NCBI GenBank assembly: GCA_937907325.1
Contig: CALERO010000152.1
Span: forward strand, 1 to 25,149
Direction: 5' to 3'
Origin: UBA4716 sp002438865
GTDB taxonomy: Bacteria; Bacillota; Clostridia; UBA1381
Length of the DNA: 25,149 nucleotides
Under the pieces are notes generated by a model. That model saw only the letters and a list, made by a program, of their open reading frames with translations, had not been told where the DNA came from and ran no database searches. Of this stretch, positions 7,801-15,889 are shown one piece after another; position 1 is the first letter of the stretch, and every line of letters begins with the position of its first letter. A program made the translations under genes and the position numbers.

Positions 7801-9413
7801 CGGATTACGTAACGGAGAAAAACAAGTGGGTTTATGTAGAAATTCCGCTTTCGGATATTTCCGAATACGCAAAAGGACAGTATCAGACGGTAACGCAGAG
7901 CGCATTATTGGATTTCACGGCGCTTAAGCAGTTCGTGTTTGAATATGACAATTCAAAACAGGTAACGGGTCCCGTTGTATATCTGGATCAGATTACGATT
8001 GATACGGGCAATACCTGGAGCGTTACAAAAACCGTTGATGATAAAGACGTGCAGGGTTCGGCAATCTCGGCAGACGCAAATAAGCTCAATATTCACTTCT
8101 CCGAGGATATGAATCCCAAAACGCTTACAACGGCAGGCGTATCATTAAGATATACCGATGAGGGCACATATAAGTATGTAAACTATTACGGAACATACGC
8201 CGATAAGGTTTACACAATGAATTTCCTTGAACCGCTTAAGACAAATACGATATATACGCTTGAAATAAACGGCGCAAAAACAGCAGAGGGAATAGGCGGC
8301 AGCTATACGGGAAGAATTACTTCAAACAGCAGTACGCCGTCGTCGGAAACACGCCCCGTTCCCGCTATAGACACGATTGTCACGACACAGACAAGCGGCT
8401 CGACAACAACGGTAACGGTTTCAATGCCGAACGGCAGATATGACCTTATCGGAAATTATACCGTTAAGCTTGCGTACAATAAGTACAATATCAAGCCTAA
8501 CGGCACATCGGCGGTTACGGAAACTCCCGACGGAGCAACGGTAACCGATACGGGAAACAGCATAGTTGTTGCCGGCACAAAAGGAAAGAGTATGCTCAGC
8601 GGTACTCTTATGAAGGTTAAGTTCGTTACCGTTACGGCAGGAGCGGCGTCGGTGACTGTAACGGGTACGGCTGACGTGTATAACGGCAAAGCCGATACCG
8701 TAAGCAGTGCGGCGTTCAGCGGCAGCGCTTCATTTACGGCGAATGCATCGAGTACAACAGGTCCGTCCTCCGGCGGTGAAGGCGGTGGTGGCGGAGCAAG
8801 CCGTGACAACGCAAGAAAACCCGTAATCGATCAGCCGAAGCCGACCGAGGAGCCGACAAGTACGCCCGAAAGCTCGTTTACCGATCTTGACAGCGTGCCA
8901 TGGGCAAAAGAGGCTGTAAACTTCCTTTCGCAGAAAGGCTATATAAACGGCTATGATGACGGCACATTCAAACCCGAAAACACTATCACACGTGAAGAAT
9001 TTGCAAAGATGATAGTAAACGTTATGGGATTTGACAGCTTTAATTACGAAATGACCACGGCAATCGATGTTGATAAAAACGCCTGGTATGCGAATTTCGT
9101 AACGATAGCTATGAATTCGGGACTCATAAACGGAATAAGCGATAATGAGTTCGGAACGGGAATAAACATAACCCGTCAGGATATGTGTACGATAATATAC
9201 CGTGCAATAAAGTCGGAAAATATTAAGGTGACATATCTTTACGACGAGAAACAGTTTACGGATCAGGCGAGCGATTACGCGCAGGAGGCAATCCGTGAGC
9301 TGTACCGTTACGGACTTGTAAACGGAGTCAGCGACAGCGAATTTGATCCGCAGGGAAGCGTAACCCGTGCAATGGCGGCAAAGGTTCTTTACGGACTGGC
9401 AAAGCTGTTATAA
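4875..9413 (+). CDS. SLH-anchored modular protein B with FN3, Big_5-like and cohesin-like domains
   Basis: 1512 aa from ATG 4875. Signal peptide about 1-25. A divergent copy of the protein A beta-module occurs at about 65-220, 328-590 and 870-1042 (signatures NLYF or NFKV strands and INIPLNAF, VSIPLKDF, VEIPLSDI). FN3-like domains lie at about 221-318, 595-686, 690-777 and 780-860. Residues about 1045-1150 look like a Big_5 (SbsA Ig-like) domain with the HFSEDMNP strand. Residues about 1165-1290 look cohesin-like (VTVSMP, VKLAYNKY, GTLMKVKF). A Gly- then Pro/Thr-rich linker (about 1297-1333) leads to three SLH repeats (1334-1512) whose TRAE-type motifs read TREE (1372), TRQD (1433) and TRAM (1497). 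SLH domains bind pyruvylated secondary wall polymer, so the protein should sit on the cell surface. No catalytic domain is visible. The architecture resembles an anchoring scaffold or glycan-binding surface protein; that role is inference. Confidence 0.8.
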   Translation: MKKNIIMLLILSMLAVQFPSVIVSAANGDALEALSMDMIPTARSINTIVDNNTNLRPAQAHGRATVDRKLAAFSSINYSAVEDGKDWVGFSMELKDGNTRDFSADADAAKIAYTTKFETTADINNLYFVARSANGAITGVSAGSYLAADEDNNGTPDVYEKLVDINIPLNAFTNAAAKQFITGAEFDASKFTGMGIVRCKGEINPESTGKIYFTKMSVVKLAAISDLSAQAASGITLSFTKPQAETIDKYEISKSDGSTTKKILCTADDFAFSEGKYSYTDTDVEAAVDYTYKIRMHETSYDLYSVYSNEVSISISEDDGGVEIPSNNADTIVWDMISRDFEWTSDRQTYSTVYYRGGASESYQKATNNGWAPELSIGTAPVPGLGKTTGKDVINRWLLNPANFKEADTYNPDDGHPYNPYRGYMAVGMSTGRAQGGDAGNMSQCVNITPYKDTGYVTMWLYIDEGLPLDNLYFSVASQWADGRHHASKNFVALPVTDYISDADKGHAIYVSIPLKDFTLSNPHVFQNLWNDQWSGSDTPDTVSEINWKQFGSIGFIRRVYDGNNGASDAKFTTPEYDNAYIYDGGMYITNVNPVTNFRVYDIKSDKMILKWDHTESAAVKYNIYRTDGGDESTRRLVGETTKNQYSDYYENGDFPVGVTFKYEIEAVDKYGAKSTIESDTATIRSIDHPRKFKAAAQQSQTSEIAVDISWEAPLFGDLAEYVLYRNGTEYRRFTPSETTFRDTDLEEHGEYTYTMKSVANDGSESILTAPVTVSATALGEPSGLTYRIKNSNQVELMYSAPDYAEKFYIYLNGEKIAETDELSHTAEDVPYDTALMFGVRAVNAAGKTSKEAQTEQFIIKNPKMTTAMTIFDDEINSSLTKEPSTGVSMTETSKKSIIGTKSIAFDFTAKKSSKIYANLSGKIDIASYRENGGRLGFWLYADDTVDYSNFKVGVGAQASIGGQSGVAVRSLVPVSDYVTEKNKWVYVEIPLSDISEYAKGQYQTVTQSALLDFTALKQFVFEYDNSKQVTGPVVYLDQITIDTGNTWSVTKTVDDKDVQGSAISADANKLNIHFSEDMNPKTLTTAGVSLRYTDEGTYKYVNYYGTYADKVYTMNFLEPLKTNTIYTLEINGAKTAEGIGGSYTGRITSNSSTPSSETRPVPAIDTIVTTQTSGSTTTVTVSMPNGRYDLIGNYTVKLAYNKYNIKPNGTSAVTETPDGATVTDTGNSIVVAGTKGKSMLSGTLMKVKFVTVTAGAASVTVTGTADVYNGKADTVSSAAFSGSASFTANASSTTGPSSGGEGGGGGASRDNARKPVIDQPKPTEEPTSTPESSFTDLDSVPWAKEAVNFLSQKGYINGYDDGTFKPENTITREEFAKMIVNVMGFDSFNYEMTTAIDVDKNAWYANFVTIAMNSGLINGISDNEFGTGINITRQDMCTIIYRAIKSENIKVTYLYDEKQFTDQASDYAQEAIRELYRYGLVNGVSDSEFDPQGSVTRAMAAKVLYGLAKLL

Positions 9414-9440
9414 AATCATATCAGACGTAAGAAAGGAAAA

Positions 9441-9481
9441 AACGGTTAAAGCAGGCGGCGAAGCCGCTTGCCGAAACCGTT
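9441..9481 (+). other. Nested intercistronic hairpin between B and C
   Basis: Outer stem AACGGTT (9441-9447) / AACCGTT (9475-9481). Inner stem GCAGGCGGC (9451-9459) / GCCGCTTGC (9463-9471) with a GAA loop and one G-U pair. It has the same two-storey layout as the hairpin before protein B, again with no T-run, and lies 5 nt before the next Shine-Dalgarno. Confidence 0.6.
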
Positions 9482-9486
9482 GGAAT

Positions 9487-9492
9487 GGAGAG
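9487..9492 (+). promoter_or_regulatory. Ribosome binding site that sets the start of protein C
   Basis: GGAGAG sits 4 nt before ATG 9497. The alternative in-frame ATG at 9485 overlaps this site, has only a weak GGA just upstream, and would add MERS before a standard MKNLW signal peptide. I use 9497. Confidence 0.7.
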
Positions 9493-9496
9493 AAGT

Positions 9497-12103
9497 ATGA
9501 AGAATTTATGGAAAAGCGGATTGGCGCTTTTGCTGGCGCTTGCTTTTGTTATTCCTCAGGGAGCGGCACTTGCTGCCGATGAGGAGGAAAGCACCCCGTC
9601 AAGCACCGTATCAGGCGAGATAGAAAATTACTTAAAAGGCTTCGGAATATTTGACGAGTCCGAGGTTATAGACAACACAGCCGTAACCCGTGCGGACGCC
9701 GTAAACTACTTTGTAAAAGCGGCGGGCTTCGATTTCAGTCTGATAGGAGGAGAAACTCAGACATTTACCGATGTTTCAAAAGGCTCAACAGCGTGGAAAG
9801 CGTCGGAGGCGGGCAGTATTCTCGGAATAATAAACGTAACGGACGACAGACTGTTCCACCCCACAAGAGAGGTATCGCAAAACGAAGCCGTAACAATGGC
9901 TGTACGCACAATGCGGTGCGAGGCTATTGCAAATTTAAGGGGCGGCTATCCGAACGGCTATCTTGAAGTGGCACGGGACAGCTATCTGTTAAACGGAACG
10001 TCAGGCTCGGAAACGGTTACAAAAGCCGATATTGCGGCAATTGTTTACAATATGCATAAGGCGCAGAAATACGATATAACGTATGACGGTGACAGAATTT
10101 CATATTCAAAAAACAGCGAAGTAACGGTTGCGGAGGACTTATTGGGCGTTAAGAGATACAGAGTCAATTTCGTAAACACAAACTCGTCCGAAAAAACCGC
10201 CGAGATAAAGTTTTTAAGCGGCGATAAAAAGGGCGTTACGGAAAAGTACAATGTGTCCGATAAGGTAAATCTTGCAAAGCTCGGCGGCAGCGGATATGTG
10301 TATATAAATGATGATGACGACGAGATTGTGTATGTTGAAATCAAAAAAGGCTCGGACGTTAAGTATGATTTCATAAGCGAGATAAACAATTACGAAACCG
10401 TAACCGATTTGCGAGTAAAGGACATAAAAAAGATAACGCTTGCGAACGAAAACAAAACGTATGACGTAAGCGAGGACCTTGCCGTTTATTACAACGACAA
10501 AAAAGTGGAGGACGAGGCTTACAGCTATGTAAACTGCTTTGCAAAGACGGTTGTGCAGGACGATGAAATTATCCGAATGGATATATACCCCTTAAGTGCG
10601 GGCGGACTTGTGCTGTATTCCGTTATCGAACAGCTTAGATTTTCGGTAGACTCGGACGACATAATCTGGTACGATATGGATAAGCTTGCGTCAATCGAGG
10701 TTTATCTGGACGGTATGCCCGTTGATAATCTGCTTTCGTTAAGAGAGAATTACATATTTGATTACTGGTACGATAAAGATGAGGATAAAATGATAATCGT
10801 TGCTTCAAGCCGTGCCGTATACGGAACGCTTACAGGCTATACCGACGGAAAAATCACCGTTGAGGGTCAGAAGTACGATGTTGCGGATAATTGGTGCGAC
10901 TTCAATATAAAGGGCAACGAATACAGAAAAGGCGAAGGCTTCAGCGATTTGCTCGGTCAGAAGGTGACAGTGTATTTTGACGATAATATGAAGGCACGCT
11001 TTATCCATATCGATACCGTAAACACGCATACCGATAAGGTTAAGGGCGTTATAACAAGCGCATACGAGGAAAAGGGAACGGGCGACAAATACATCAAGGT
11101 GTTCCATATAGACGATAACCTCGGCGAGATAGAGTATAAGGTTGCCGATAAGCTTAAAAGCAGTTCTATGAGCTTTGCATATGCGCAGAGCGTTCAGAAA
11201 GATTTGGACGGAAACGGCTTTCTTGAATTTACTTTAAACGGCAGCGGTGAAATAAAGAGCATCGACCCCGTTGAATATTTCGGATATTCGACAAACGTTT
11301 CAAGCGGTATTGACGATAAAAACACCATGGGAGGTCAGTATATCGTGGAGGCGCAGTGGTTTGCACTGCTTGATCTCAACGGCGAATTTACCGTAAGAAA
11401 GCTCACCTACAACAGAATGAAGTATATGAAGCCGAACTCAACGGGCAAGTTCCTGAGCGATTATAACCCGCGGTATAATTCGATACCGAAATATGTAATG
11501 CTTTTGGGCTTTGAGGACGCAGTAACGGTGTTCACCACAACATCTGTCATAAACGATATTGAATATGTTGACGACGACCATTCAAAGCTCGTTCTTGCAA
11601 ACAACAATAACTATACGGCTGAAAACAGATTTATTTCGGAGAACGGCTTAAAAGAAGGTATGCTTATAACATACCGTGTCGGCTGGACGGGAAAAGACCC
11701 GTTCAAGGTGGAAAAGAAAATGGATTTGTCGGACGAGTCAAGCACATGGGCAACCGATACGTTTACGCCGGACGCAGGCGAAGGCTTCTACAGAGCGGAC
11801 GATTTGTTCTACAGAAACGATTACGTTGTTCAGTTTATAGTAAACGGCGATGTAACCGACACCTTCATCTTCCCCGATGACGGCGGTACAACGGGCAAAG
11901 GACCTGTTGCATATAAGCATAACCGCAATTCGTTTGATATAGTATATATGAATTTCGGCGGTGAGGCAAGCTATGTAAGAGAATACAGAGGCGCAATGAC
12001 AATGAACCTTAGAAAAGGCGATAATATCTGGTTCCATTTGAACGATAAGCGCCAGGTTGATTGGTTTATATTTGAAAGCGGTCCCAACAGCTTTGAAAAA
12101 TAA
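9497..12103 (+). CDS. SLH-domain surface protein C, large unassigned C-terminal region
   Basis: 868 aa. Signal peptide about 1-26 (cleavage near ALA/AD). Unlike its neighbours, the SLH region is N-terminal: three divergent repeats at about 43-190 with TRAD (64), SQNE (127) and TKAD (175) in the TRAE positions. The remaining 670 or so residues are beta-rich, acidic and contain short YxVxDxL-like and GxITxxY-like strand repeats (for example near residues 440-560), but I recognise no known domain, catalytic motif or transmembrane segment. It lies in the same direction as its neighbours, 83 bp after protein B and 73 bp before hydrolase D, so it is probably co-expressed. N-terminal SLH followed by a long extracellular part is typical of S-layer or surface-associated proteins. 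The function is unknown. Confidence 0.75.
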   Translation: MKNLWKSGLALLLALAFVIPQGAALAADEEESTPSSTVSGEIENYLKGFGIFDESEVIDNTAVTRADAVNYFVKAAGFDFSLIGGETQTFTDVSKGSTAWKASEAGSILGIINVTDDRLFHPTREVSQNEAVTMAVRTMRCEAIANLRGGYPNGYLEVARDSYLLNGTSGSETVTKADIAAIVYNMHKAQKYDITYDGDRISYSKNSEVTVAEDLLGVKRYRVNFVNTNSSEKTAEIKFLSGDKKGVTEKYNVSDKVNLAKLGGSGYVYINDDDDEIVYVEIKKGSDVKYDFISEINNYETVTDLRVKDIKKITLANENKTYDVSEDLAVYYNDKKVEDEAYSYVNCFAKTVVQDDEIIRMDIYPLSAGGLVLYSVIEQLRFSVDSDDIIWYDMDKLASIEVYLDGMPVDNLLSLRENYIFDYWYDKDEDKMIIVASSRAVYGTLTGYTDGKITVEGQKYDVADNWCDFNIKGNEYRKGEGFSDLLGQKVTVYFDDNMKARFIHIDTVNTHTDKVKGVITSAYEEKGTGDKYIKVFHIDDNLGEIEYKVADKLKSSSMSFAYAQSVQKDLDGNGFLEFTLNGSGEIKSIDPVEYFGYSTNVSSGIDDKNTMGGQYIVEAQWFALLDLNGEFTVRKLTYNRMKYMKPNSTGKFLSDYNPRYNSIPKYVMLLGFEDAVTVFTTTSVINDIEYVDDDHSKLVLANNNNYTAENRFISENGLKEGMLITYRVGWTGKDPFKVEKKMDLSDESSTWATDTFTPDAGEGFYRADDLFYRNDYVVQFIVNGDVTDTFIFPDDGGTTGKGPVAYKHNRNSFDIVYMNFGGEASYVREYRGAMTMNLRKGDNIWFHLNDKRQVDWFIFESGPNSFEK

Positions 12104-12113
12104 TCGGACAATA

Positions 12114-12142
12114 CGGGCGGTGCGGCGGCGCCGTTCCGCCCG
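12114..12142 (+). other. GC-rich intercistronic hairpin between C and D
   Basis: CGGGCGG (12114-12120) pairs perfectly with CCGCCCG (12136-12142). Inside it CGGC/GCCG form a second 4-bp stem around GGC. No T-run follows, so termination is unlikely to be efficient. AAGGAG (12158-12163) and AAGG (12166-12169) follow as ribosome sites for ATG 12177. Confidence 0.55.
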
Positions 12143-12176
12143 CATTTCAGCTTGCGAAAGGAGTTAAGGCAATTAA

Positions 12177-15100
12177 ATGAAAAAAGATTTCTTGAAAAAA
12201 ATACTTGCGGCGTCTTTGGCTGCCGTAATGAGCATAGGCTGTTCCGAGGCTGTTTTGGCGGACGTTATAAAAATCGATCTGGACGAGTTTGTCGGAAACT
12301 CAAGAAAGTACAAGCAGAATTTTACATACGTTGATCTTAAAGGCGTGGCAAACCGAGGCTTTACGGACGAGGCGGCAGGCGACGGCGTGGGCGGCTGGTC
12401 GGACCAGGGCCCTACAAACGATATGTCATGCTTTAACACGTACGGAATACAGACCTATTACGGAATAAACTTTAATATTATAAACCCGAAAGAAAACGAT
12501 AAAAAGTCCTGTCTTATGATGAGAGGACGAGGCGATAACTATGTGCCTACCGACGTGACAATCCCCGTAAATGCGACGGCAAGGGGCGTATACTTCCTGC
12601 ACACAAGTCCATGGGGTGCAAACAAAATGGCTCATGTCGGCAATTACACAATTGTATATTCGGACGGAACGGAGGAAGTGGTAGACCTTATAGACGGTGA
12701 AACTGTGTTTAACTGGTGGGGGTCGTCATCAAGCGATAAGGCAACATCGGTATGGACGGGCAACAACGAATCATCGGCGGTAAACCTGTCTATGCTTCCG
12801 TATGCGCTCCAAAATCCCGATAAGGAAATAAAGGAAATCAAAGTCCATACGGACGGTGGCGATACAGACCCGTATCTCGGCGTTGTTGCAATAACGCTTA
12901 CCGATACAGACCCGTATCTTCCCGAGCCTAAGATTGAAAACATAGGAAATCCGGACGTTACAAACTGGATAAGATTTGACACGGATCTTGACCCGTGGGC
13001 AAAGGAGGGAACTCCTCTTGACGCATCAAACACGATTGAAAAGCCGTCCGGCAAGCACGGACACGCAACCGCAGTAGGCGAGGACCTCGTTTTTGAGGAC
13101 GGTACAAAAATCCGCCTGTGGGGAACCGCTTTGGCTGCGAGAGATATATTTATGGATCCCGAGGACGCCAGATACAATGCAAAGCTTCTTGCTATATACG
13201 GCTTTAACTGTTTAAGATTTCATATTACGGCAAATACGCTCAATTCGGATAAGGGCGTTCCGAGAACAAGCACCACAACACGCCGTGGCGATTACGTATC
13301 GGACGAGAATATGAATAAGCTCGGCTATCTGTTGAGCGAGCTTAAAAAGAACGGTATCTATTACGGCTTTGACTTAACGCCCGTAACGGTTTACCGTGAC
13401 AATGATGTTAAATACTTCGATCAGGATACAGATACGCATATTCTGCACTGGCTCGACCCCGAATATATAAAGATGAAGGACGCCATTACGGAGCAGATGC
13501 TTACCTGGGTAAATCCCTATACGGGACTTTCAATAGGCGATGACCCGTCTGCAATATTTGTTGCGCTCTGCAATGAGTGTACACTGTTCAGAAAGCAAAC
13601 GCTTATGGACAATAACCCGTACTATTCGGCAGAGTTCCAAAAGTATTACAACGACTGGTTAAAGGAAAAATATCCGACCCGTGAAGCTCTTGACTATGCG
13701 TGGACGGTTACAAACAGCGACCAGACAGGTCTTGAGGAGGGCGAAAGCCAGCTTGACGGAACCGTAAAGCTTTACGGAACAAACGGTCAGAAATTTATAA
13801 ATACAAAACGGTACAAGGATAACCTGGCATTTTTGGGTGACGCGGAGAGGAATTTCTATCGGCACAGCATAGATAAAATACATTCGTATGCTCCCAAGCT
13901 TTTGGTGCAAGGCTCAACGCTTTGTCTTGAATGGACGGGAGCGGTACATTCCGCCGCCGTTGAGGGTGATTATATTTCCGTTCAGGCGTATTGGAAACTG
14001 CCGAGCGGAAACGGCGAAACAATGCAGCCGGGCACAAAGATATCAAAGCCTGTTCAGTCCTCGCTTACTCCGGGAACGAGCGTTATGGGTATGCTCGGAA
14101 ACTTCCTCGGCAGACACGTTTACGGCAAGGTAATGCTTCTCACCGAGTGGGATGCCAGCCAGCCTAACCCGTTTCGGTGTGAGCTTCCTATGGAAATGGC
14201 GGCTATGACCTGTACACAGAACTGGAATCCGTTCTGGTTTGCATGGACAGCGGTTCATCCGAGCACAGATATGGAAAAGACGGGTACTGATTACGGGATG
14301 TACTACGGTCATGAAATACAACTGCGTCCCGATGCGGTTGCCGTAATGCCCACTCTTGCAAGAATGATACACAGACAGGACGTTCAGGAGTACGAAAAAG
14401 GCTTTTATCAGAGCCGTTTCTACGGTCAGGACGTGTATGAAAAAGTGGGAAGCTTCAGAAGAACAACAAGCGCATTGTACGCAGTAGCCGGAAAAGCCTA
14501 CAGCGCAATGGACGATGTTGCGTTTGACGAGGGATATTCCGACAACGATATATTAAAGCTTGTAAAATACGGCGAAAAAACGGGAATATATAACGGATAT
14601 ACAAACGAAATAAGAGCCGATATGAACAGGTCGCTGTTCCATATAAATTCCGAAAGAACTCAGGCTCTTGGCGGATATATCGGCGGAAAACACGTGGAAT
14701 TTGACAACGTTATCTTTGATTTGACCACAAAGCACGGTACCGCATATCTGCAGTCGCTTACGGACGAATCGCTTACCGATACGGACTCGATGCTTCTGAC
14801 ATTTGCGGCAGATTCGAGAAACAACGGTCAGAAAATGACCGAGGACGGCAGTGAGGTAATAGTCGGCGGAAAAGGTCCCGTATGGACTCAGCCGGTAGAG
14901 GGAAAAATCACCTTAAAGAGCAAGGACAAATTCAAGGTTTATGCTCTCGACTGGACAGGACACAGAAAGGCGGAAATCCCGACGTATACCGATGATGACG
15001 GTCTTGTGTATTTCAAAACCGACTCAAGAGATCAGAGCCTGTATTATGAAATAGTGCGCACGGAAAAGACAAATTCGGGTTATGTGCCGAACAAGATAAA

Positions 15101-15659
15101 CTATATCCCCGACGGCATATATGACGATATGTTCACCGACCTCGGCAGATATGAGGGTTACAAAAAGCAGATTGAGCGAATTTGTATGCAGGACTATTTA
15201 AAGCCGATGCAGGAGAAAGAGTTTGCGCCCGAGCAGAGCCTTACAAGAGGTGAGGCGTGCAAGCTTTTGAACAAGATATTCGGCTTCTCGGGCTCAAACG
15301 ATAAATTCCCGTTTGTAGATATGACAACAAGCCATCAGTATTATGATGCGGTTGACACTGCGGAGTTTAACTTTATGGTAACGGGTTACGGCGATACGGC
15401 GTTCCGCCCCGATGATCCCATATCGAAAGAGGATTTCCTTTGTATGATGTACAGGGGAATTATACAGACATCTATGATGCACAAGGACGAACGCGGAAAA
15501 ACAACTCCCGATCTGACAAAAGTTTCGGACTATGCACGTGAAGCGGTGGAGGAGCTTGTAAAGCACGGATACTACGATGAAGTGAACGACCGTAATTTGC
15601 AGGAGCCTTTAAACCGTGCTGAAACAGCGATACTGACATACCGCATTTTGTGGGAATAG
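12177..15659 (+). CDS. SLH-anchored clan GH-A-type glycoside hydrolase D
   Basis: 1160 aa. Signal peptide about 1-28 (AVLA/D). Residues about 30-245 form a beta-sandwich-like domain (motifs GVANRGF, GGWSDQG, YFLHT) that may bind sugar. The catalytic part starts near 262 with the signature FEDGTKIRLWG, seen in secreted GH5-like enzymes. The likely acid/base is Glu467 (ALCNE) and the likely nucleophile Glu657 (LLTEW), placed as expected for beta-strands 4 and 7 of a retaining GH-A TIM barrel (about 262-720). Residues about 835-960 form a beta-sandwich with a KGPVWTQPVEG motif. Three SLH repeats (about 983-1160) carry TRGE (1023), SKED (1083) and NRAE (1146). It should hydrolyse a polysaccharide at the cell surface; the substrate is not evident. 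It is paralogous to protein F but has an additional N-terminal domain. The exact CAZy family is uncertain. Confidence 0.85.
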   Translation: MKKDFLKKILAASLAAVMSIGCSEAVLADVIKIDLDEFVGNSRKYKQNFTYVDLKGVANRGFTDEAAGDGVGGWSDQGPTNDMSCFNTYGIQTYYGINFNIINPKENDKKSCLMMRGRGDNYVPTDVTIPVNATARGVYFLHTSPWGANKMAHVGNYTIVYSDGTEEVVDLIDGETVFNWWGSSSSDKATSVWTGNNESSAVNLSMLPYALQNPDKEIKEIKVHTDGGDTDPYLGVVAITLTDTDPYLPEPKIENIGNPDVTNWIRFDTDLDPWAKEGTPLDASNTIEKPSGKHGHATAVGEDLVFEDGTKIRLWGTALAARDIFMDPEDARYNAKLLAIYGFNCLRFHITANTLNSDKGVPRTSTTTRRGDYVSDENMNKLGYLLSELKKNGIYYGFDLTPVTVYRDNDVKYFDQDTDTHILHWLDPEYIKMKDAITEQMLTWVNPYTGLSIGDDPSAIFVALCNECTLFRKQTLMDNNPYYSAEFQKYYNDWLKEKYPTREALDYAWTVTNSDQTGLEEGESQLDGTVKLYGTNGQKFINTKRYKDNLAFLGDAERNFYRHSIDKIHSYAPKLLVQGSTLCLEWTGAVHSAAVEGDYISVQAYWKLPSGNGETMQPGTKISKPVQSSLTPGTSVMGMLGNFLGRHVYGKVMLLTEWDASQPNPFRCELPMEMAAMTCTQNWNPFWFAWTAVHPSTDMEKTGTDYGMYYGHEIQLRPDAVAVMPTLARMIHRQDVQEYEKGFYQSRFYGQDVYEKVGSFRRTTSALYAVAGKAYSAMDDVAFDEGYSDNDILKLVKYGEKTGIYNGYTNEIRADMNRSLFHINSERTQALGGYIGGKHVEFDNVIFDLTTKHGTAYLQSLTDESLTDTDSMLLTFAADSRNNGQKMTEDGSEVIVGGKGPVWTQPVEGKITLKSKDKFKVYALDWTGHRKAEIPTYTDDDGLVYFKTDSRDQSLYYEIVRTEKTNSGYVPNKINYIPDGIYDDMFTDLGRYEGYKKQIERICMQDYLKPMQEKEFAPEQSLTRGEACKLLNKIFGFSGSNDKFPFVDMTTSHQYYDAVDTAEFNFMVTGYGDTAFRPDDPISKEDFLCMMYRGIIQTSMMHKDERGKTTPDLTKVSDYAREAVEELVKHGYYDEVNDRNLQEPLNRAETAILTYRILWE

Positions 15660-15765
15660 AAAATTCGGCTAAATTTGCCCATCTTGCACGCTTGCACTCG
15701 CTCGCGTACCGATGTACGCAGCGCTCGCTTAAGCGCACAACCTGAACAAATTTATCACGAATTTT
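15660..15765. repeat. 106-bp imperfect inverted repeat (REP/MITE-like unit 1)
   Basis: The ends AAAATTCG (15660-15667) and CGAATTTT (15758-15765) are perfect inverted repeats. Inside them AAATTTG (15671-15677) matches CAAATTT (15747-15753), and TTGCACGCTT / AAGCGCACAA pair 8 of 10. The centre holds GCGTAC-CGAT-GTACGC. It begins right after the stop of hydrolase D. It looks like a palindromic intergenic repeat and might also end transcription, though no T-run is present. No clear target duplication is seen. Confidence 0.6.
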
Positions 15766-15782
15766 CGGCGGAGTGCAAAACC

Positions 15783-15847
15783 TGCCCATCTTGCACGCTT
15801 ATGCGCACAGTCTGAGTAAATTTAGGGCGTAGTGCGAACTTTGCACA
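15783..15847. repeat. Partial second copy of the intergenic repeat
   Basis: TGCCCATCTTGCACGCTT occurs exactly at 15676-15693 and again at 15783-15800. The following sequence (GCGCACA, CTGA, TAAATTTA or AAATTTA, GGCG, AGTGC) is also shared between the two units. The second copy lacks the 37-bp centre with the GCGTAC/GTACGC hairpin and has lost the outer inverted ends, so it is a shortened, diverged unit. Confidence 0.55.
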
Positions 15848-15857
15848 CTTCACGTAT

Positions 15858-15872
15858 GTGCCTTTACGGCAC
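15858..15872 (+). other. Short hairpin just before ribosome site of protein E
   Basis: GTGCC (15858-15862) pairs with GGCAC (15868-15872) around TTTAC. The Shine-Dalgarno GGAAAGG (15873-15879) begins at the next base, 10 nt before ATG 15890. Confidence 0.4.
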
Positions 15873-15889
15873 GGAAAGGAAAAACATAA

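Noticed and set aside
12177..12250. Possible lipoprotein signal (SIGC) in hydrolase D
   Set aside because: The residue at -3 is Ser rather than Leu/Val/Ile, and a good type I cleavage site (AVLA/D) follows; SLH repeats already give an anchor.
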